Counted from the stretch's first letter, positions 1 through 10,366 are shown. The stretch: 64,000 bases of DNA from Ursus arctos (GCF_023065955.2 NW_026622930.1:20189449-20253448), one strand, 5' to 3'. Notes: generated by a model not told the origin, from the letters alone. Numbers and translations: made by a program.

Positions 1-514
1 GTTATGAGGGATATAAAGAGAACAAGACTGTGCTTTAACTAAGCCTACAAGTTAGCAGAGTAGGCAGAAGTGTAAAAAACTGATATAAGACAGACTATAA
101 AAGAAAAAAAAATTTCCTTCATGAAGATACAATCATTGAAGGACCCCAAAAAGAGAGATTAATTTTTACCAGATAAATTTAAGAAATTTAACAAATATTT
201 ATTTAAAACTTACTGAGACAGTCATGGTATCAGGCAGAGTAGCTACAGAGATGAATAAGAAATGGTTCATGTTCCTCCTTTAATAAATAATTTATTTTGC
301 ACAAGAGCCAAGTTAACCAAAATAAGGCTATTTACAGCCCATGTTACAAGTAAAAAATGCTTTATTAGTTTTGTATAGTTGAAAGTATCTAAATTATTGA
401 ATGAAAGAATGCAATGAGAAAATACTCATTTCAGTGGTCTAAAATATTCATTTCTAGGTGTATTAGCAATATGAAAATAGAAGTGGCATTTTAGTTTCCC
501 ATCCCATTCATAAA
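1..514. other. A+T-rich non-genic DNA, nothing recognised
   Basis: No splice-bounded open frame, RNA gene or confidently identifiable repeat was seen. The sequence is A+T rich with short A runs. Confidence 0.5.
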
Positions 515-606
515 TGCTTCACAAGCATTATTTCATTTCATCCTCAAGATATCTAGGAATGAAAATATTCACACTGCCATTTCCACCTTAGAAATAGGAA
601 AACTGG
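515..606 (+). mobile_element. MIR fragment, interrupted by a SINE
   Basis: The stretch ending ccaccttagaaataggaaaa resembles the MIR module 'catttcatcctcac...ccattttacagatgaggaaactg'. The carnivore SINE at 607-808 has landed in or beside it and duplicated its last 17 bases. It is an old, diverged copy with an approximate left boundary. Confidence 0.45.
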
Positions 607-808
607 GGGCGCCTGGGTGCCACAGTGGTTAAGCGTCTGCCTTCGGCTCAGGGCGTGATCCCGGCATTATCGGATCGAGCCCTGCATCAGGCTCCTCCGC
701 TATGAGCCTGCTTCTTCCTCTCCCACTCCCCCTGCTTGTGTTCCCTCTCTCGCTGGCTGTCTCTATCTCTGTCAAATAAATAAATAAAATCTTTAAAAAA
801 AAAAAAAA
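607..808 (+). mobile_element. SINEC (tRNA-Lys-derived carnivore SINE), young copy
   Basis: This is a complete SINEC element: a tRNA-derived head (gggcgcctgggtgcc), an internal Pol III promoter with an A-box-like segment around 'cagtggttaagcgtct' and a B-box-like 'ggatcgagccc', a CT-rich body, then aaataaataaataaaatcttt and a poly-A tail. It is flanked by a perfect 17-bp target-site duplication, agaaataggaaaactgg, at 590-606 and 809-825. Perfect duplications and retained CpGs suggest a fairly recent insertion. The 'ctccgctatgagcctgc' body variant is what I know from bears and related arctoids; that lineage assignment is from recall. Confidence 0.95.
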
Positions 809-825
809 AGAAATAGGAAAACTGG

Positions 826-1216
826 CATTCTATGAATTAGCACTCTGAACCTTCCACCTTCTCTACCTATAAAATTCTTATTCCTGGGCAACTGACAACT
901 GGTGAGGTTTTTGAAACTGGTGTGGCACCATCAAGTCTGTGAACCGCATTGTCTTTTCCATGTCATGACTTGTCATCCTGAATCACTAGAGATGCCAAAC
1001 AGAGATCAGCTCTAACAGCTCCCATCACTCTGAAGAGAGTTTCCTTCGTACTGCAGAAAGCTACGTGTACGCCGTGTACCAGTGCTAAGCAGCGAATCAA
1101 GTCACAAAAAGCTACACAGTTTATGCTAAAACTATTGAGACTACAAAGCTTATGTTGAAACCGCTGGTAATTCCAGGACAAGAAATTAGAAGGTAAAAAG
1201 AAAATACGTAATTTAC
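826..1216. other. Non-repetitive flank, nothing recognised
   Basis: Contains no identifiable repeat or convincing exon. It lies directly downstream (minus-strand sense) of the exon candidate at 1217-1339, whose donor is at its right edge. Confidence 0.45.
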
Positions 1217-1339
1217 CTGCACACTCCAGTTCCCAGAAGACAGATACACATTGTCATTGAGAATACTTCTTTGGTGCCTGACAGTTCGAGAATCTGTATC
1301 TCGTCCTTGCTTAGAGGCTGTAATACAAACACCAGGGCC
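1217..1339 (-). other. Candidate internal protein-coding exon, gene unknown
   Basis: Read on the minus strand, a pyrimidine-biased tract ending ttttgttttag precedes a 123-nt segment that ends CAG and is followed by gtaaat, a good donor. The length is a multiple of three. Two frames are open throughout. Frame 1 gives 41 residues beginning GPGVCITASKQGRDT and ending LSSGNWSVQ; frame 3 is also open, which weakens the case. Frame 1 is hydrophilic and looks protein-like, but I cannot assign it to a family. No second exon of comparable quality was found within 60 kb upstream. The alternative is a chance pairing of splice-like sites. Confidence 0.35.
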
Positions 1340-2439
1340 CTAAAACAAAATGGAAGATCCAAGTCTACAGATATTTCTTAACCAATATTACTCATTTTAT
1401 CCCTAAATTCTAAGTTCTAATGAAACTTTGTTTTAATCTAGATAAAAGAATGAAAGTCATTATTTCAGTAATTATTTAAGTCATAAACCTTGAGAAATGG
1501 TTATCAGAGGCAGTTAATGACCTAGCCTCTCAGCTAATGGAGGTTAACACTCTAATAAACCATTTGTTAACTGCAGCAATTGACTGATTGCAAGAGAATT
1601 ACAGCTATTATAACTCTTTTATGACTGATGGTGTGGGGGGAGGCGCGGTTAGATGGGGCAGCATGTACCAGCACGCCAAAAAGTGACTATAGAGAAAATG
1701 ATTGCCACCTGACACTGAAATAGTCCCCTTACAAGAAGTGAGAAGGAAAGAGAAGCCCCCATGATGTAAGTAGATAATGAATAAGACCACGGGAAATGTT
1801 ATTCTTGGTGTGAAAGTAAAAATTGCCAAAACTAAGACTGCCTGAAGCATTCAAATGTATCCTCAGTAAAAATCAACGTGGACTACTCTGATGAAAGTTT
1901 GAAACCACTCAAACACGGAGCATGGAGAGAACTTCCGCCTTCACAAGGAAATGTCTTCCTAAATGGAATTCAAATACTTCTCAAAAATGTATATTTTGAG
2001 AATTGGAAATTGGAATCATTTTTCCCTGACAATTAGTGAGATTTTGTTTTAAATAAGAACATTTTCAAGCAAGAGAGTCGGCATTATCTTTCTGAATTGG
2101 AAAGTCAAGAATATGCAGTTTTGGTGAGAATTATATTTAATGATTGTAAGGGGGGAGAAAAGTAAAAATAAATGACCTCAGTCAGATCAAGTTTTATTTC
2201 TCATTTATATAAAAGAATTTAGGGTTAAGCAGGCCCTGCTGTGGGGGACTTTGGCACATAGAGTTGTTGGAGATCTGGGTTCCTCCTCGGACACCAGGCC
2301 AGCAACTCTAAGATGTGGTGTGTTCGGTGACAGATAGAGAGCTCCCCCCATTCAACAGGTGTTCTAGCCAGCAAGAGGAAGGAGGAGGGGAAGAAAGCCC
2401 TGGCCATCTGTGTAGTGGAGAGTGGAGAACCTTACCCAA
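1340..2439. other. A+T-rich non-genic stretch
   Basis: No recognised gene or repeat. If 1217-1339 is an exon, this is its upstream intron. The right part (about 2220-2440) may already belong to the LTR-like element that follows. Confidence 0.4.
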
Positions 2440-3035
2440 AAAGAGGCCTGGTTTTTGCCCTCAGCTACTGGAAGGTGATCTCTTGGTCCCTGAAATTCTG
2501 CACATGATAGAACTGTCTGTTTGCCCCAGGGGATTGAACCACTGGACAGTCTAATAGTGTGACTTGTGCTGGGTCCTGCACGGTATCCATTCCAACCACC
2601 AGAGGAAGTGGAGGCTATAGGTAGGAGCACAATCTCTTGGAGGGATTGGAGACATCAGGCCAGCCAACGAGCAGTATGTGATGAACCCCAATAAAAACTC
2701 TGGACCCCAAGGTTTGGGTGAGCTTTGCTGCTTGGAAAGATTCCAAGTGTATTGTCACACATCGTGGCCAGGAGAGGTTATGCCATCGGTAACTCCATGG
2801 GGGTGGTGACAGCAGGAGTTCTGCCTTTGGACCACTGCTAGATTCTGCCTTACGCATCTCCCTCCTTGGCTGATTTTCATCTGTCTCCTTCCCTGGTAGT
2901 TAACGGTAACCATAGGTATTAACACCTTTACTGTGTGAGTTTTGTGAGTCCTTAGAGTGAACTACCAAACCTGAGGGTGGTTTGGGACCCCCCTGAACTT
3001 GCAGTTGGTGTCAGGTGTGCAGGAAGTCTTGTGTG
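2440..3035 (+). mobile_element. Degraded endogenous-retrovirus LTR (ERV1-like)
   Basis: Several features fit the 3' half of a mammalian ERV LTR in sense orientation. These include 'ccaataaaaactctggac' (polyadenylation signal followed by a U5-like segment), then 'gtgagtccttagagtgaac', 'ctgagggtggtttgggaccc' and 'ttggtgtcaggtgtgcagg', the last resembling an LTR/primer-binding-site junction. No gag, pol or env sequence follows, so this is a solo or truncated LTR. Family and left boundary are uncertain. Confidence 0.5.
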
Positions 3036-3059
3036 CACTGTATTCCCTCTAAATTGTGT

Positions 3060-3225
3060 ACTTAGCTGAAACTCCCACACCCTCCTTATTTGAGGAGCAA
3101 TCCAGAAGTACCACATAACCCTTCTACTCACATCTCATTGGCCAAAACCTAGACATATGGACACACCTATCTGCAAAGGAGTCTGAGAAATATTGATTTC
3201 TGGTTGGGTATATTTCTACCTTAAT
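3060..3225 (+). mobile_element. Possible ancient interspersed repeat fragment
   Basis: 'cacatctcattggccaaaac' followed by 'atggacacacctatctgcaa' and 'ctgagaaatattg' resembles a dispersed mammalian repeat module I recognise but cannot name with confidence. It is heavily diverged. Confidence 0.35.
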
Positions 3226-3589
3226 AAATCAGGTTCTCTGACCCAGAAAGAGAAGGATAATGGGCCCACATATTGGGATACACATCTTCCATAAAAACAG
3301 ACTGTAAAATATCTGTAGTCAAAAAAAATCTTCTTTCTTACATCCTAGATAATGAGCCAAATTGGGAATGCTCATGTTTTAAAATCAAGAATTTTCTATT
3401 TAACTGAAAGTAGTTTTCATGTCGAATTTCACTTTTTGCCTTATAATTTATATGCTTGCTTCTAAGCATGATTACCTTTTACTTTATACCAAACATATTA
3501 TTCTTGATATCTTCAGAATATAGAAGCAACGTAGTAGCAGCCACATGTCAAGTGTGATGTGTTTGGAGTCATATAAAAATCAAACTACT
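3226..3589. other. Non-genic, nothing recognised
   Basis: A+T-rich sequence with an isolated splice-acceptor-like tract near 3335-3350 but no downstream open exon or donor. Confidence 0.4.
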
Positions 3590-3662
3590 CCATCAGGGAG
3601 GTAGTATTTCCATTTTATAGGTAAGAAAACTGTAGCTCACAGATACTAATGGCTAGCCCTCC
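3590..3662 (+). mobile_element. MIR fragment
   Basis: 'ggtagtatttccattttata' followed by 'ggtaagaaaactgtagctca' matches the conserved central MIR core (two-A/T-block then 'gatgaggaaactgaggctca'). Confidence 0.5.
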
Positions 3663-4609
3663 AGGGCTTGAAAGATTGGGGTTTCCTATATTCTTTCAAA
3701 ACATAGGCTTTCCACAAAGGTTGCAAGCCCCCCTTTACAAAAGGTCAAGATGGATGCTATTTGGAGTGGGGAATGGCCTCTCACTACCTTGTTAGTCTGG
3801 GCTGATTTTTCCAAGTAACCCTTGCTTCCCAAGGAAAGAAAGGCTGAGCTCTTGAAACAAGCCACCCCATCTCCTTTTTTCAGGGATGCCTCTGAGATTT
3901 GGGAGACATATCTTGTTCCTATACAGTAGAAGAGGTGGCAGAGGGTGGGCATCTGGTCCTCTGTGCAGCCATCTGTCCACAAGCATACCCTTGTCCTTCC
4001 CTGGTATTTGGTTGTCTGTCAGTACAGATCACTGCTGGTCAGCTTCATCCCAACCCCACAGTCTCATCAAGTCAGAGGCTCTCTGCAAGCCATAGCTGAG
4101 TCCTCCTAAATACTCATGGATATAATTTTCCTGCCTCTTGAATATGATTTATGCTTCTGCCTCTTGTTCCTGCCTCTACCTCTCCAGCCTGTCTACCAAG
4201 ACATTCCACGTAGTCACTTTAGCTTCTCCAACATGCTGAGCAATGAGAACACCAAGACTTTGCAACTTCCACCGGCTTCACCTGGCAGAAGACATAGGCT
4301 TTCTCTGCGCTCAGATCTACCAACCTTTCTGGGGTTTCTATTTATCCCCCCTTTCCTTCCATCCTTCCTGGGGGAAGAGTCCAGAAGAGACAGGTTCAAG
4401 AACCCACCTACACCTATGCTTTCCTCCATTACCTCTATCCGGGGAGGGTTTTCTAATCTTAGGATCCAAAAAACCCAGATAAGAGTGATCACGTATTTCC
4501 TACACCCTCAGTGGCCTCACCATCTGGACTTTCAAAATGGAAAAGCCTTGACTGTTTTCTGCCATACCAACATTTTTCTGGGTTATGGGCATTAGAGACA
4601 GGCATAGTG
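3663..4609. other. Pyrimidine-rich non-genic stretch
   Basis: The plus strand contains a 159-codon open frame at 4116-4595 and overlapping open frames on both strands. It has no domain, no splice context and a composition dominated by CT-rich tracts (Leu/Pro/Phe/Ser). I treat the frames as chance products. No repeat was recognised. Confidence 0.45.
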
Positions 4610-4791
4610 CAGTGGTCTTAAAGTGTGACCTTCAGACCAGTAACATCAGCATCACCTAGGAATTTGTTAGAATATACATTTTCAGGTTCCCTCCCAGATT
4701 TACTGACTCAGAACTTCTGGGAGTGGCACCCAGGAATCTGTTATTCAAGAGCCTTTCAGGTGATTCTGATGAATGCTCAAGTTCGACAAAC
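4610..4791 (+). mobile_element. MER5A (hAT-Charlie non-autonomous DNA transposon)
   Basis: Begins 'cagtggtcttaaagtgtgac' and continues 'accagtaacatcagcatcac', 'ccagatttactgactcagaa' and 'caggtgattctgatgaatgc', ending near 'aagttcgacaaac'. This follows the MER5A consensus in order over its full length. An old, inactive, non-coding MITE shared across placental mammals. Confidence 0.88.
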
Positions 4792-4807
4792 ATGGTACAA
4801 GGTTAAC

Positions 4808-5010
4808 TTCTAGAGTTAGACTGCTTGGGTTTTACGAGCTGTGTGACCTTGAGCAAGTGGCTTAATGTCCCTGTGCCTTCCACAGGTATAGTACAACTGC
4901 AAAATGGGGATGATATTTTTACCCAACGTTGAGGCTTTGTAATGGTTACGTGGGTTAATAAATGTAAAGTACTTAGAACACAGTCTGGCGTATAGTAAGT
5001 ACTATAGAAA
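4808..5010 (+). mobile_element. MIR element
   Basis: Near-complete MIR: 'agactgcttgggttttacga', 'ctgtgtgaccttgagcaagt', 'gcaaaatggggatgat' and a tail 'taaagtacttagaacacagt...tagtaagtactatag' appear in consensus order. Confidence 0.85.
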
Positions 5011-6195
5011 TAGGTACTACTTTTATTATATCTGCTGACTAAAGCTCAAATTGCACGAAGGGCTGGGGCAACTGAAAATGTCAGGGTAAGGGGCGTCAGT
5101 TACGATTTCAAATATACGAACTCACAAAATGTAAAAAAAGTAAAATCGCCTTGCTTCAATTTCTTTAAATTCATTCTATAATCCATATTTTGTATCCGTT
5201 GGCTTTCTCACTCTTTATTTTGAATTAAAGATCGCATTGAATCACACAAAAAAGATATTCCAAAATAATTCATTCAGTACTTCTACCAAAAGAATAAACC
5301 AATTACGTGGGAACTAACACTCTTTCATCCACCTACGGAGCCGTTGACCAGAGCACTTGTTTACCGGTTTTAGGCATTCAGATGTGTGAAAGAATCATGC
5401 CACTGGCTGAGAAATGGGAAAGACGTTTAAGATGCCAATTTGTTTCCTTCAATAGGATTTGACCTGTATTACCATAGCTGGCTGAGCTTACGGTTAAATA
5501 AATTACCTGCTGAAAGAAATTGCTCACTCATTCACATGAGGTGAATTTAATTCTTCAAGGAATCCAATGTCCCATTTAGTAATTTAGGTAATTTACTCAA
5601 CATTAGTTATTTACTCTGGTTTCCAGAAAACACTCGCCTCATCTGATTCATCAGCACACCTCTAGAGATGAGGTGAACCACAGATTTGGAAAGGAATGTT
5701 TCCCACAATTTTGTGAGGCTATCGCCTACATGACTAATGACCCATCTCTCATTTAAGAGAGAGTGTGATCCTGGCGTCAACGCTCTCTCCCAAGGTCTTG
5801 CACAAGAAGAGTGTAGCTCCACTGATGACAATTGATAAAAGCTGGAAACCTGCCTTTCCTACTTTCTTGTAAGGAATACTCACAAAGGCATGTAAGGCAG
5901 AAACATGTAAGGATTAACTACATCTTCTAAATCCTCCAACCATCTGCTTCATTTCCATCACTACCGCCTTGCCAAACTCACAGGAAAGAATAGTATAAGT
6001 AGTCAAGCATCCTGTGGAAAACAGAAGAATATGTTAGGAAAAAAATATGCTTTCCATACCATACGAATCATCGGAGTATTTGAAAATACCGCTGTTTTGG
6101 CTAATCTTTCCATCTTCATGTGGGTGATGTTTGGCATCATGGAAACATGACAACAATAAAGTTAAAACAGATTAAATAAAATCCTAACATTTTTA
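5011..6195. other. Non-repetitive A+T-rich stretch
   Basis: No recognised repeat. A minus-strand open frame of 74 codons at 5607-5831 has no domain or splice support. A strong minus-strand acceptor and donor 30 nt apart at 5982-6011 are discussed as a finding. Confidence 0.45.
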
Positions 6196-6300
6196 GGCTG
6201 GAGAGAGCCCTGCTGGTGAGTCATCTCATCCAACTCCCCCATTTGACATACGGGAAAACTCAAGGCCAAACTGGTGTCCTACCTGTAAGCTTCTTAAGAC
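6196..6300 (+). mobile_element. MIR-like ancient SINE fragment
   Basis: 'gtcatctcatccaactcccc' followed by 'catttgacatacgggaaaac' and 'tcaaggcc' matches the common 'catctagtccaacccc...cattttacagatgaggaaactgaggcc' module of MIR-related elements. Confidence 0.5.
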
Positions 6301-6634
6301 ACTGTGGGTTTACAAACACCCGGACTTAAAATTACAGTTTACAGAACTCATCTTATCATAAGGAGGGTTGCATCTGCATTTTCTAGGGACTCTCCTGGCC
6401 ACTGGGAGTTCTGAACCTGGGGTAAGACATTATCTCTTATTCAACAAGGCCTACCAGGTAATAAAGACACTCGTCAAATTATAAAAGAGGAACTGAGTTA
6501 GTTATAGGGAAGACCTTCTAGAATAGAGTGGCAGGGCATCCTGCTTAAAGACAGGTAGACACAGGATGATAAAAGATGCTACGTGCTATGCCGACAGAAA
6601 TGTACCTTCTCTATTCATAACAACAAACACTGAT

Positions 6635-6840
6635 TGATTTTATTACGTGCCACGGTGCTGAGTCTCACCTACGTTAATTCATAAAATCCTTACAAAAACT
6701 TTGTGAGGAAGGCTCCAGCATTATCCCTTTCTATACATGGAAGAACTGAAACAACTGTTGACCTTGGGTTGCCCAAGGTCAAATGGACAAATGGCAAAAC
6801 GGACTCAAACTTGCCCGACTCCAAGGCCCATTCCCACAAT
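6635..6840 (+). mobile_element. MIR element
   Basis: 'ttacgtgccacggtgctgag', 'ttcataaaatccttacaaaa', 'ctttgtgaggaaggctccag' and then 'gaagaactgaaac' with 'ttgcccaaggtcaaatgg' follow the MIR order (gcactgtgct / taatcctcacaa / tatgaggtag / gaggaaactgag / gcccaaggtcac). Confidence 0.8.
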
Positions 6841-7099
6841 TGTCCGCTCTTGAGCAGGGGAATGACACGATCACACTATCCTTCTAGAAGATTAATCTGG
6901 CAACAGCACAGAACGTGCACTTTTTCCTAGCCCACAGCACAAACAGGAATACTTAACTACAGTTTCCTTTAGCCATTTAGATTTATGAGAAAGTCGTTTC
7001 ATACTTTTTGGATTTAAAATGCTCGTTTCTTTTTGCATCAACTTTTTTTTTTTAAGTCCTGAACTGTGACCTGATGATTTCCTTATTCTCAGGTTCCCC

Positions 7100-8170
7100 C
7101 TCCCTCCTCTCCTTTGGTCTCTCAGTGGAGCTAATTTCTCTCTTGATGACCATTATTGCTTTCCTAAGGCCTTGGGCAAAAAGACAAGTCTTCTCCCACC
7201 CAGGCTAATCACCAGAATAGACACAAAAAAGGGAGAGGGGAGGGAGGGAATGTGCTCGATATAATTACAAACAATAGCACACAAAGCTTCCTCCCTCCCT
7301 TAATGCTGAAATGTATCCGTTTAAACTAATTGGTTTTGGAGGGACCACTAATAAATCCTAATATTTCTCAAAGAGAAATGGCTTGTAATTTAATTTATAT
7401 TAAGCTGTTACTAAAGTCTATGCTAATTAAATCTGGGCTTCAATACCAATTAATCCCAAGAACAATCTGAAAATATAAATAATGTAATAAAGTAAATAAC
7501 TCTGCATGCCCCCCCCCCAAGAAGCAACAGGGAATGTGGGGGGGGGGGTGCCCCTGAGTGTTGTGCATGAGAGCAAAAGGAGAAAGAAACTGTTCCTTGC
7601 CCTCTCAGCACAGAACATTTGTTCTATAATAAGCATAGATATATTCTGCATATATTTCCTTCAGAGACTGGATACTCTGTTGTAAATGTTGAAGGTTAGC
7701 TCTGGAGGTGTCTTCTGTGAACAAATGACACGTCAAGGCCCCCCCTGGGAAGAAGATGAACTGATCAGCATGGACGCACAAGGCAATCTCCAAGGACAGT
7801 GGCGGCCCTGGAGGTGCATCCCAGCATATGCATGCGGCTCCCTTTGGTATGTCAGGTGTCTTCTGGTCCTCACAAGGGTAGAACGCCTACCAACTGTGTA
7901 TTCCCCTTTGCCTCCATTCACCAAAACCCCAGCCCAAGGGGAATGAGATGAGCCCAGTTATATACAAGATATATCTCTGCGTGCACTTTTCCAATCCGGA
8001 TTGTCTAGGTTGTAAGGTATATATTTTAAAGTTTTACAAGTTCTTCCAAGTAAAACTTCACGTGGCCAGAGCCTAAAGGGACTAAAGTTTAAAAAGCCTG
8101 ATTAAGGAATAAAATAAGTACCTGCCGAAGCACTTATCCTTTGCACCCCATCTTTGAACCTTTCAATATA
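7100..8170. other. Non-repetitive stretch with A+T-rich core
   Basis: No gene. The 7225-7480 core is A+T rich and dense in TAATTA/TAATCC-type motifs. A C10 run and a G11 run face each other at 7509-7548. Open frames at 7605-7946 on both strands overlap each other and have no domain signature. Confidence 0.4.
7225..7480. promoter_or_regulatory. Possible conserved non-coding block (homeodomain-motif rich)
   Basis: Repeat-free A+T-rich sequence containing several homeodomain-type cores: aataaatcctaat, gctaattaaatctg and ccaattaatcccaag. Their density and the lack of repeats are what one sees in developmental enhancers. Base composition alone can also produce such motifs, so the regulatory role is inference. 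Confidence 0.2.
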
Positions 8171-8185
8171 CAAAAAGCTAAAACA

Positions 8186-8364
8186 GGGGCACCTGGGTGT
8201 CTCAGTCAGTTAAATGTCTGACTCTTGATTTCGGCCAGGTCATGATCTCAGGGTCCTGAGATTGAGCACCATGTTGGGCTCTGTGCTGGGCGTGGAGCCT
8301 GCTTAAGATTCTCTCTCTCCCTCTCCTTCTGCCCATCCTTACCTCTAAAAAGAAAAGAAAAAAA
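8186..8364 (+). mobile_element. SINEC, older copy
   Basis: 'ggggcacctgggtgtctcag' head, 'cagtcagttaaatgtctgac', 'tcatgatctcagggtcctga' and a CT-rich body 'ctctctctccctctccttct' ending in an A-rich tail. Flanked by aaaaagctaaaa at 8172-8183 and again at about 8365-8376. The body is the canid/felid-type 'aagattctctctctcc' variant rather than the arctoid one, consistent with an older insertion. Confidence 0.92.
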
Positions 8365-8384
8365 AAAAAGCTAAAAATCCTGCT

Positions 8385-8657
8385 TCTGTGTTCCTTGGGT
8401 GATAGTGTTTTTCTCAGACATAAAGCATGCCCAGTGTAGTGGAGGCAGGCTATTAGTCAAATTCCCTCAGGGCTGAAGTGAGCAAGGCCCATGTCTTTCT
8501 AGACAGCTCCACTGTCCCTCAAGGAGCCAACCCCTATGCACTTTGCTGGATCTCCTTTTCTGGAATTCTTTGTCCACTTTATAAAAGTGTTGTGAGGATA
8601 AAATAAGTTGATATGAACTGGAGGCTGCTCTAAATGCCAAAACCCTCCAAAACCATT
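8385..8657. other. Short non-genic interval between two SINEs
   Basis: Nothing firmly recognised. 'ttgtgaggataaaataagtt' near 8590 may be the tail of a MIR into which the next SINE inserted. Confidence 0.35.
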
Positions 8658-8670
8658 AGGCTATTATCTT

Positions 8671-8878
8671 TTTTTTAAAAAAAAAAGAAACTTTTTATTT
8701 TTTATTTTTCAGAGAGTATGTGAGCACGGAGGGGCAGAGGGAAAAGGAGAGAATCTCAAGCAGACTCCACACTGAGCATGGAACCCGATGTGGGGCCTGA
8801 CCTCATGACCGTGAGATCATGACCTGAGCAGAAATCAAGAGTTAGAAGCTTAACCGACTAAGGCACCCAAGTGCCCCA
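8671..8878 (-). mobile_element. SINEC, antisense copy
   Basis: The reverse complement begins ggggcacttgggtgcc and includes 'catgatctcacggtcatgag' and a CT-rich body ending in a long A/T tail. A perfect 13-bp target-site duplication, aggctattatctt, flanks it at 8658-8670 and 8879-8891. It lies about 300 bp from an oppositely oriented SINEC. Confidence 0.93.
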
Positions 8879-9029
8879 AGGCTATTATCTTGGAAGAATA
8901 AATGAAGTAAATCCTAAATCTTCCCAAATAGGTTTCCCCAAGCAATCAGTGCCTAAACAAGGAGATGGGGTGGGGAGTGGTGGGGAGTAAAGATTTAAAA
9001 GAGTATCATTAAATAAGGACCTAATTATT

Positions 9030-9235
9030 TACAAAGTGTCAAGCAAGGCATCTCCATTTATGACACCAAATTTAACTCTTTAAATTTTCCTCTGAAAGAG
9101 GTATGGTTACCCCCACTTAACAGATGGGTAATTTGAAACACCAAGGGGTAAGAATCTTGCTCAATGTCACACAACTAGTCAGTGGCTAAACTTAGGTTCA
9201 AATTCAGGCCTCATGAATTTGGATCCCAGATACAT
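9030..9235 (+). mobile_element. MIR element
   Basis: 'tacaaagtgtcaagcaaggc', 'aatttaactctttaaatttt', 'cccacttaacagatgggtaa', 'cttgctcaatgtcacacaac' and 'tagtcagtggctaaact' follow the MIR core and tail order. Confidence 0.85.
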
Positions 9236-9284
9236 AATACTTGAAAGGGAGAGAATTTTTCCAACTTTGGATTGATCATCTTGT

Positions 9285-9705
9285 TTGAAAGCCCTGTAAT
9301 GGCTGCCACTGGGCTATGGTCTAAAAGTAGGGACCCTTTCACATCAGCTAGACATCATTAGGGCCTGGTTTCTACTTTCTCCACTTAAAATGCCCTACCT
9401 CAATGTTCTAACAGTTTCTTACCTATCTGTTAAATTCTGCAAGACCCAGATCAAATACCACCTTCAAGAAACCTTCCTAGACCACTCTGTTCCCCAGTGA
9501 TCTTTCATTCCTCCTTATACACTTTCAGTTGAGCACATCTGTTCTTGGGACCCTTAATGATACACATTTGTCTGCTGTTCCTGAAATCATTCCTGAGGTT
9601 AGGACTTCTGTCTGCAGAAAGACCATCACCTTCTTGAAAGCACAATAATTTTTATCTATGTATTTATGTATATTGTACTCTCCTAGAAAGACTGTATGCT
9701 ATTCT
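9285..9705 (+). mobile_element. L2 LINE 3' fragment
   Basis: 'aaagccctgtaatggctgcc' (L2 'ccttcaatggctccc'), 'gacccagatcaaataccacc', 'ttcaagaaaccttcctagac' and 'ttcttgaaagcacaataat' are the ordered modules of the L2 3' end and UTR. Fossil; the encoded reverse transcriptase is not preserved. Confidence 0.85.
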
Positions 9706-9714
9706 TTAAATATT

Positions 9715-9905
9715 TAATGATATTTATCGAGTGCTTATTATGGGCCAAGCACTGTACCAAGCATCTTATGTGTCTTAAGTACTATATATGATTATTTCAG
9801 TGGATTTTCTTAGAAAGATACAATTTTTATCCCCATTTTAAAGAGGGAGAAGCTGAGGTTCAGAGACTATCATAGCTTGCCCAATGTTTCTCAGCTAATA
9901 TGGAG
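9715..9905 (+). mobile_element. MIR element
   Basis: 'atcgagtgcttattatgggc', 'aagcactgtaccaagcatct', 'tatccccattttaaagaggg' and 'gcttgcccaatgtttctcag' match MIR in order. It sits directly after the L2 fragment. Confidence 0.88.
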
Positions 9906-10366
9906 AACAGGCAAGGTTAAAACCACGTAAGTCTGACTCCAGAGCTGAGTTCTCATCCCCTGGGTGGTACTGCCTCCCCACGGCACAGGCAATTTGCGTT
10001 GACCTAATAAAAGAAGAATCCAGGATCCACAAAAATATCCAAGAGTGTACACATAACTCCTTGAGCTTAGATTTGGTTCTAATTTTCAAAATGCCTAAGG
10101 ACTAGGGATTTAACATATTGTGCTCCTTTTGTACTGTTTAACTGTTCCTTCAGGGGGTTCTGATATAACAAGATGGTAGAGTGGATAGAGGTTTCTGAAC
10201 TCATATTTGCCGTCATTAGGTTTTATAGTCCCTAAAAATTCTACACTCTGAACGTGTGAATCTGGTATCAGTGTGTGTGATGGTCTCCTTTAAGTAAAGC
10301 TGAACCTAGCAACAACAGTACCAAGACTCTGAGGTGGATACCTGATGAGGTACAGGTGACTATCAG
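9906..10366. other. Non-genic, nothing recognised
   Basis: No repeat family or exon is supported between the MIR and the antisense LTR. Confidence 0.4.

Noticed and set aside
4116..4595. 159-codon open frame on the plus strand
   Set aside because: Low-complexity Leu/Pro/Phe/Ser composition, overlapping frames on both strands, no domain, no splice sites.
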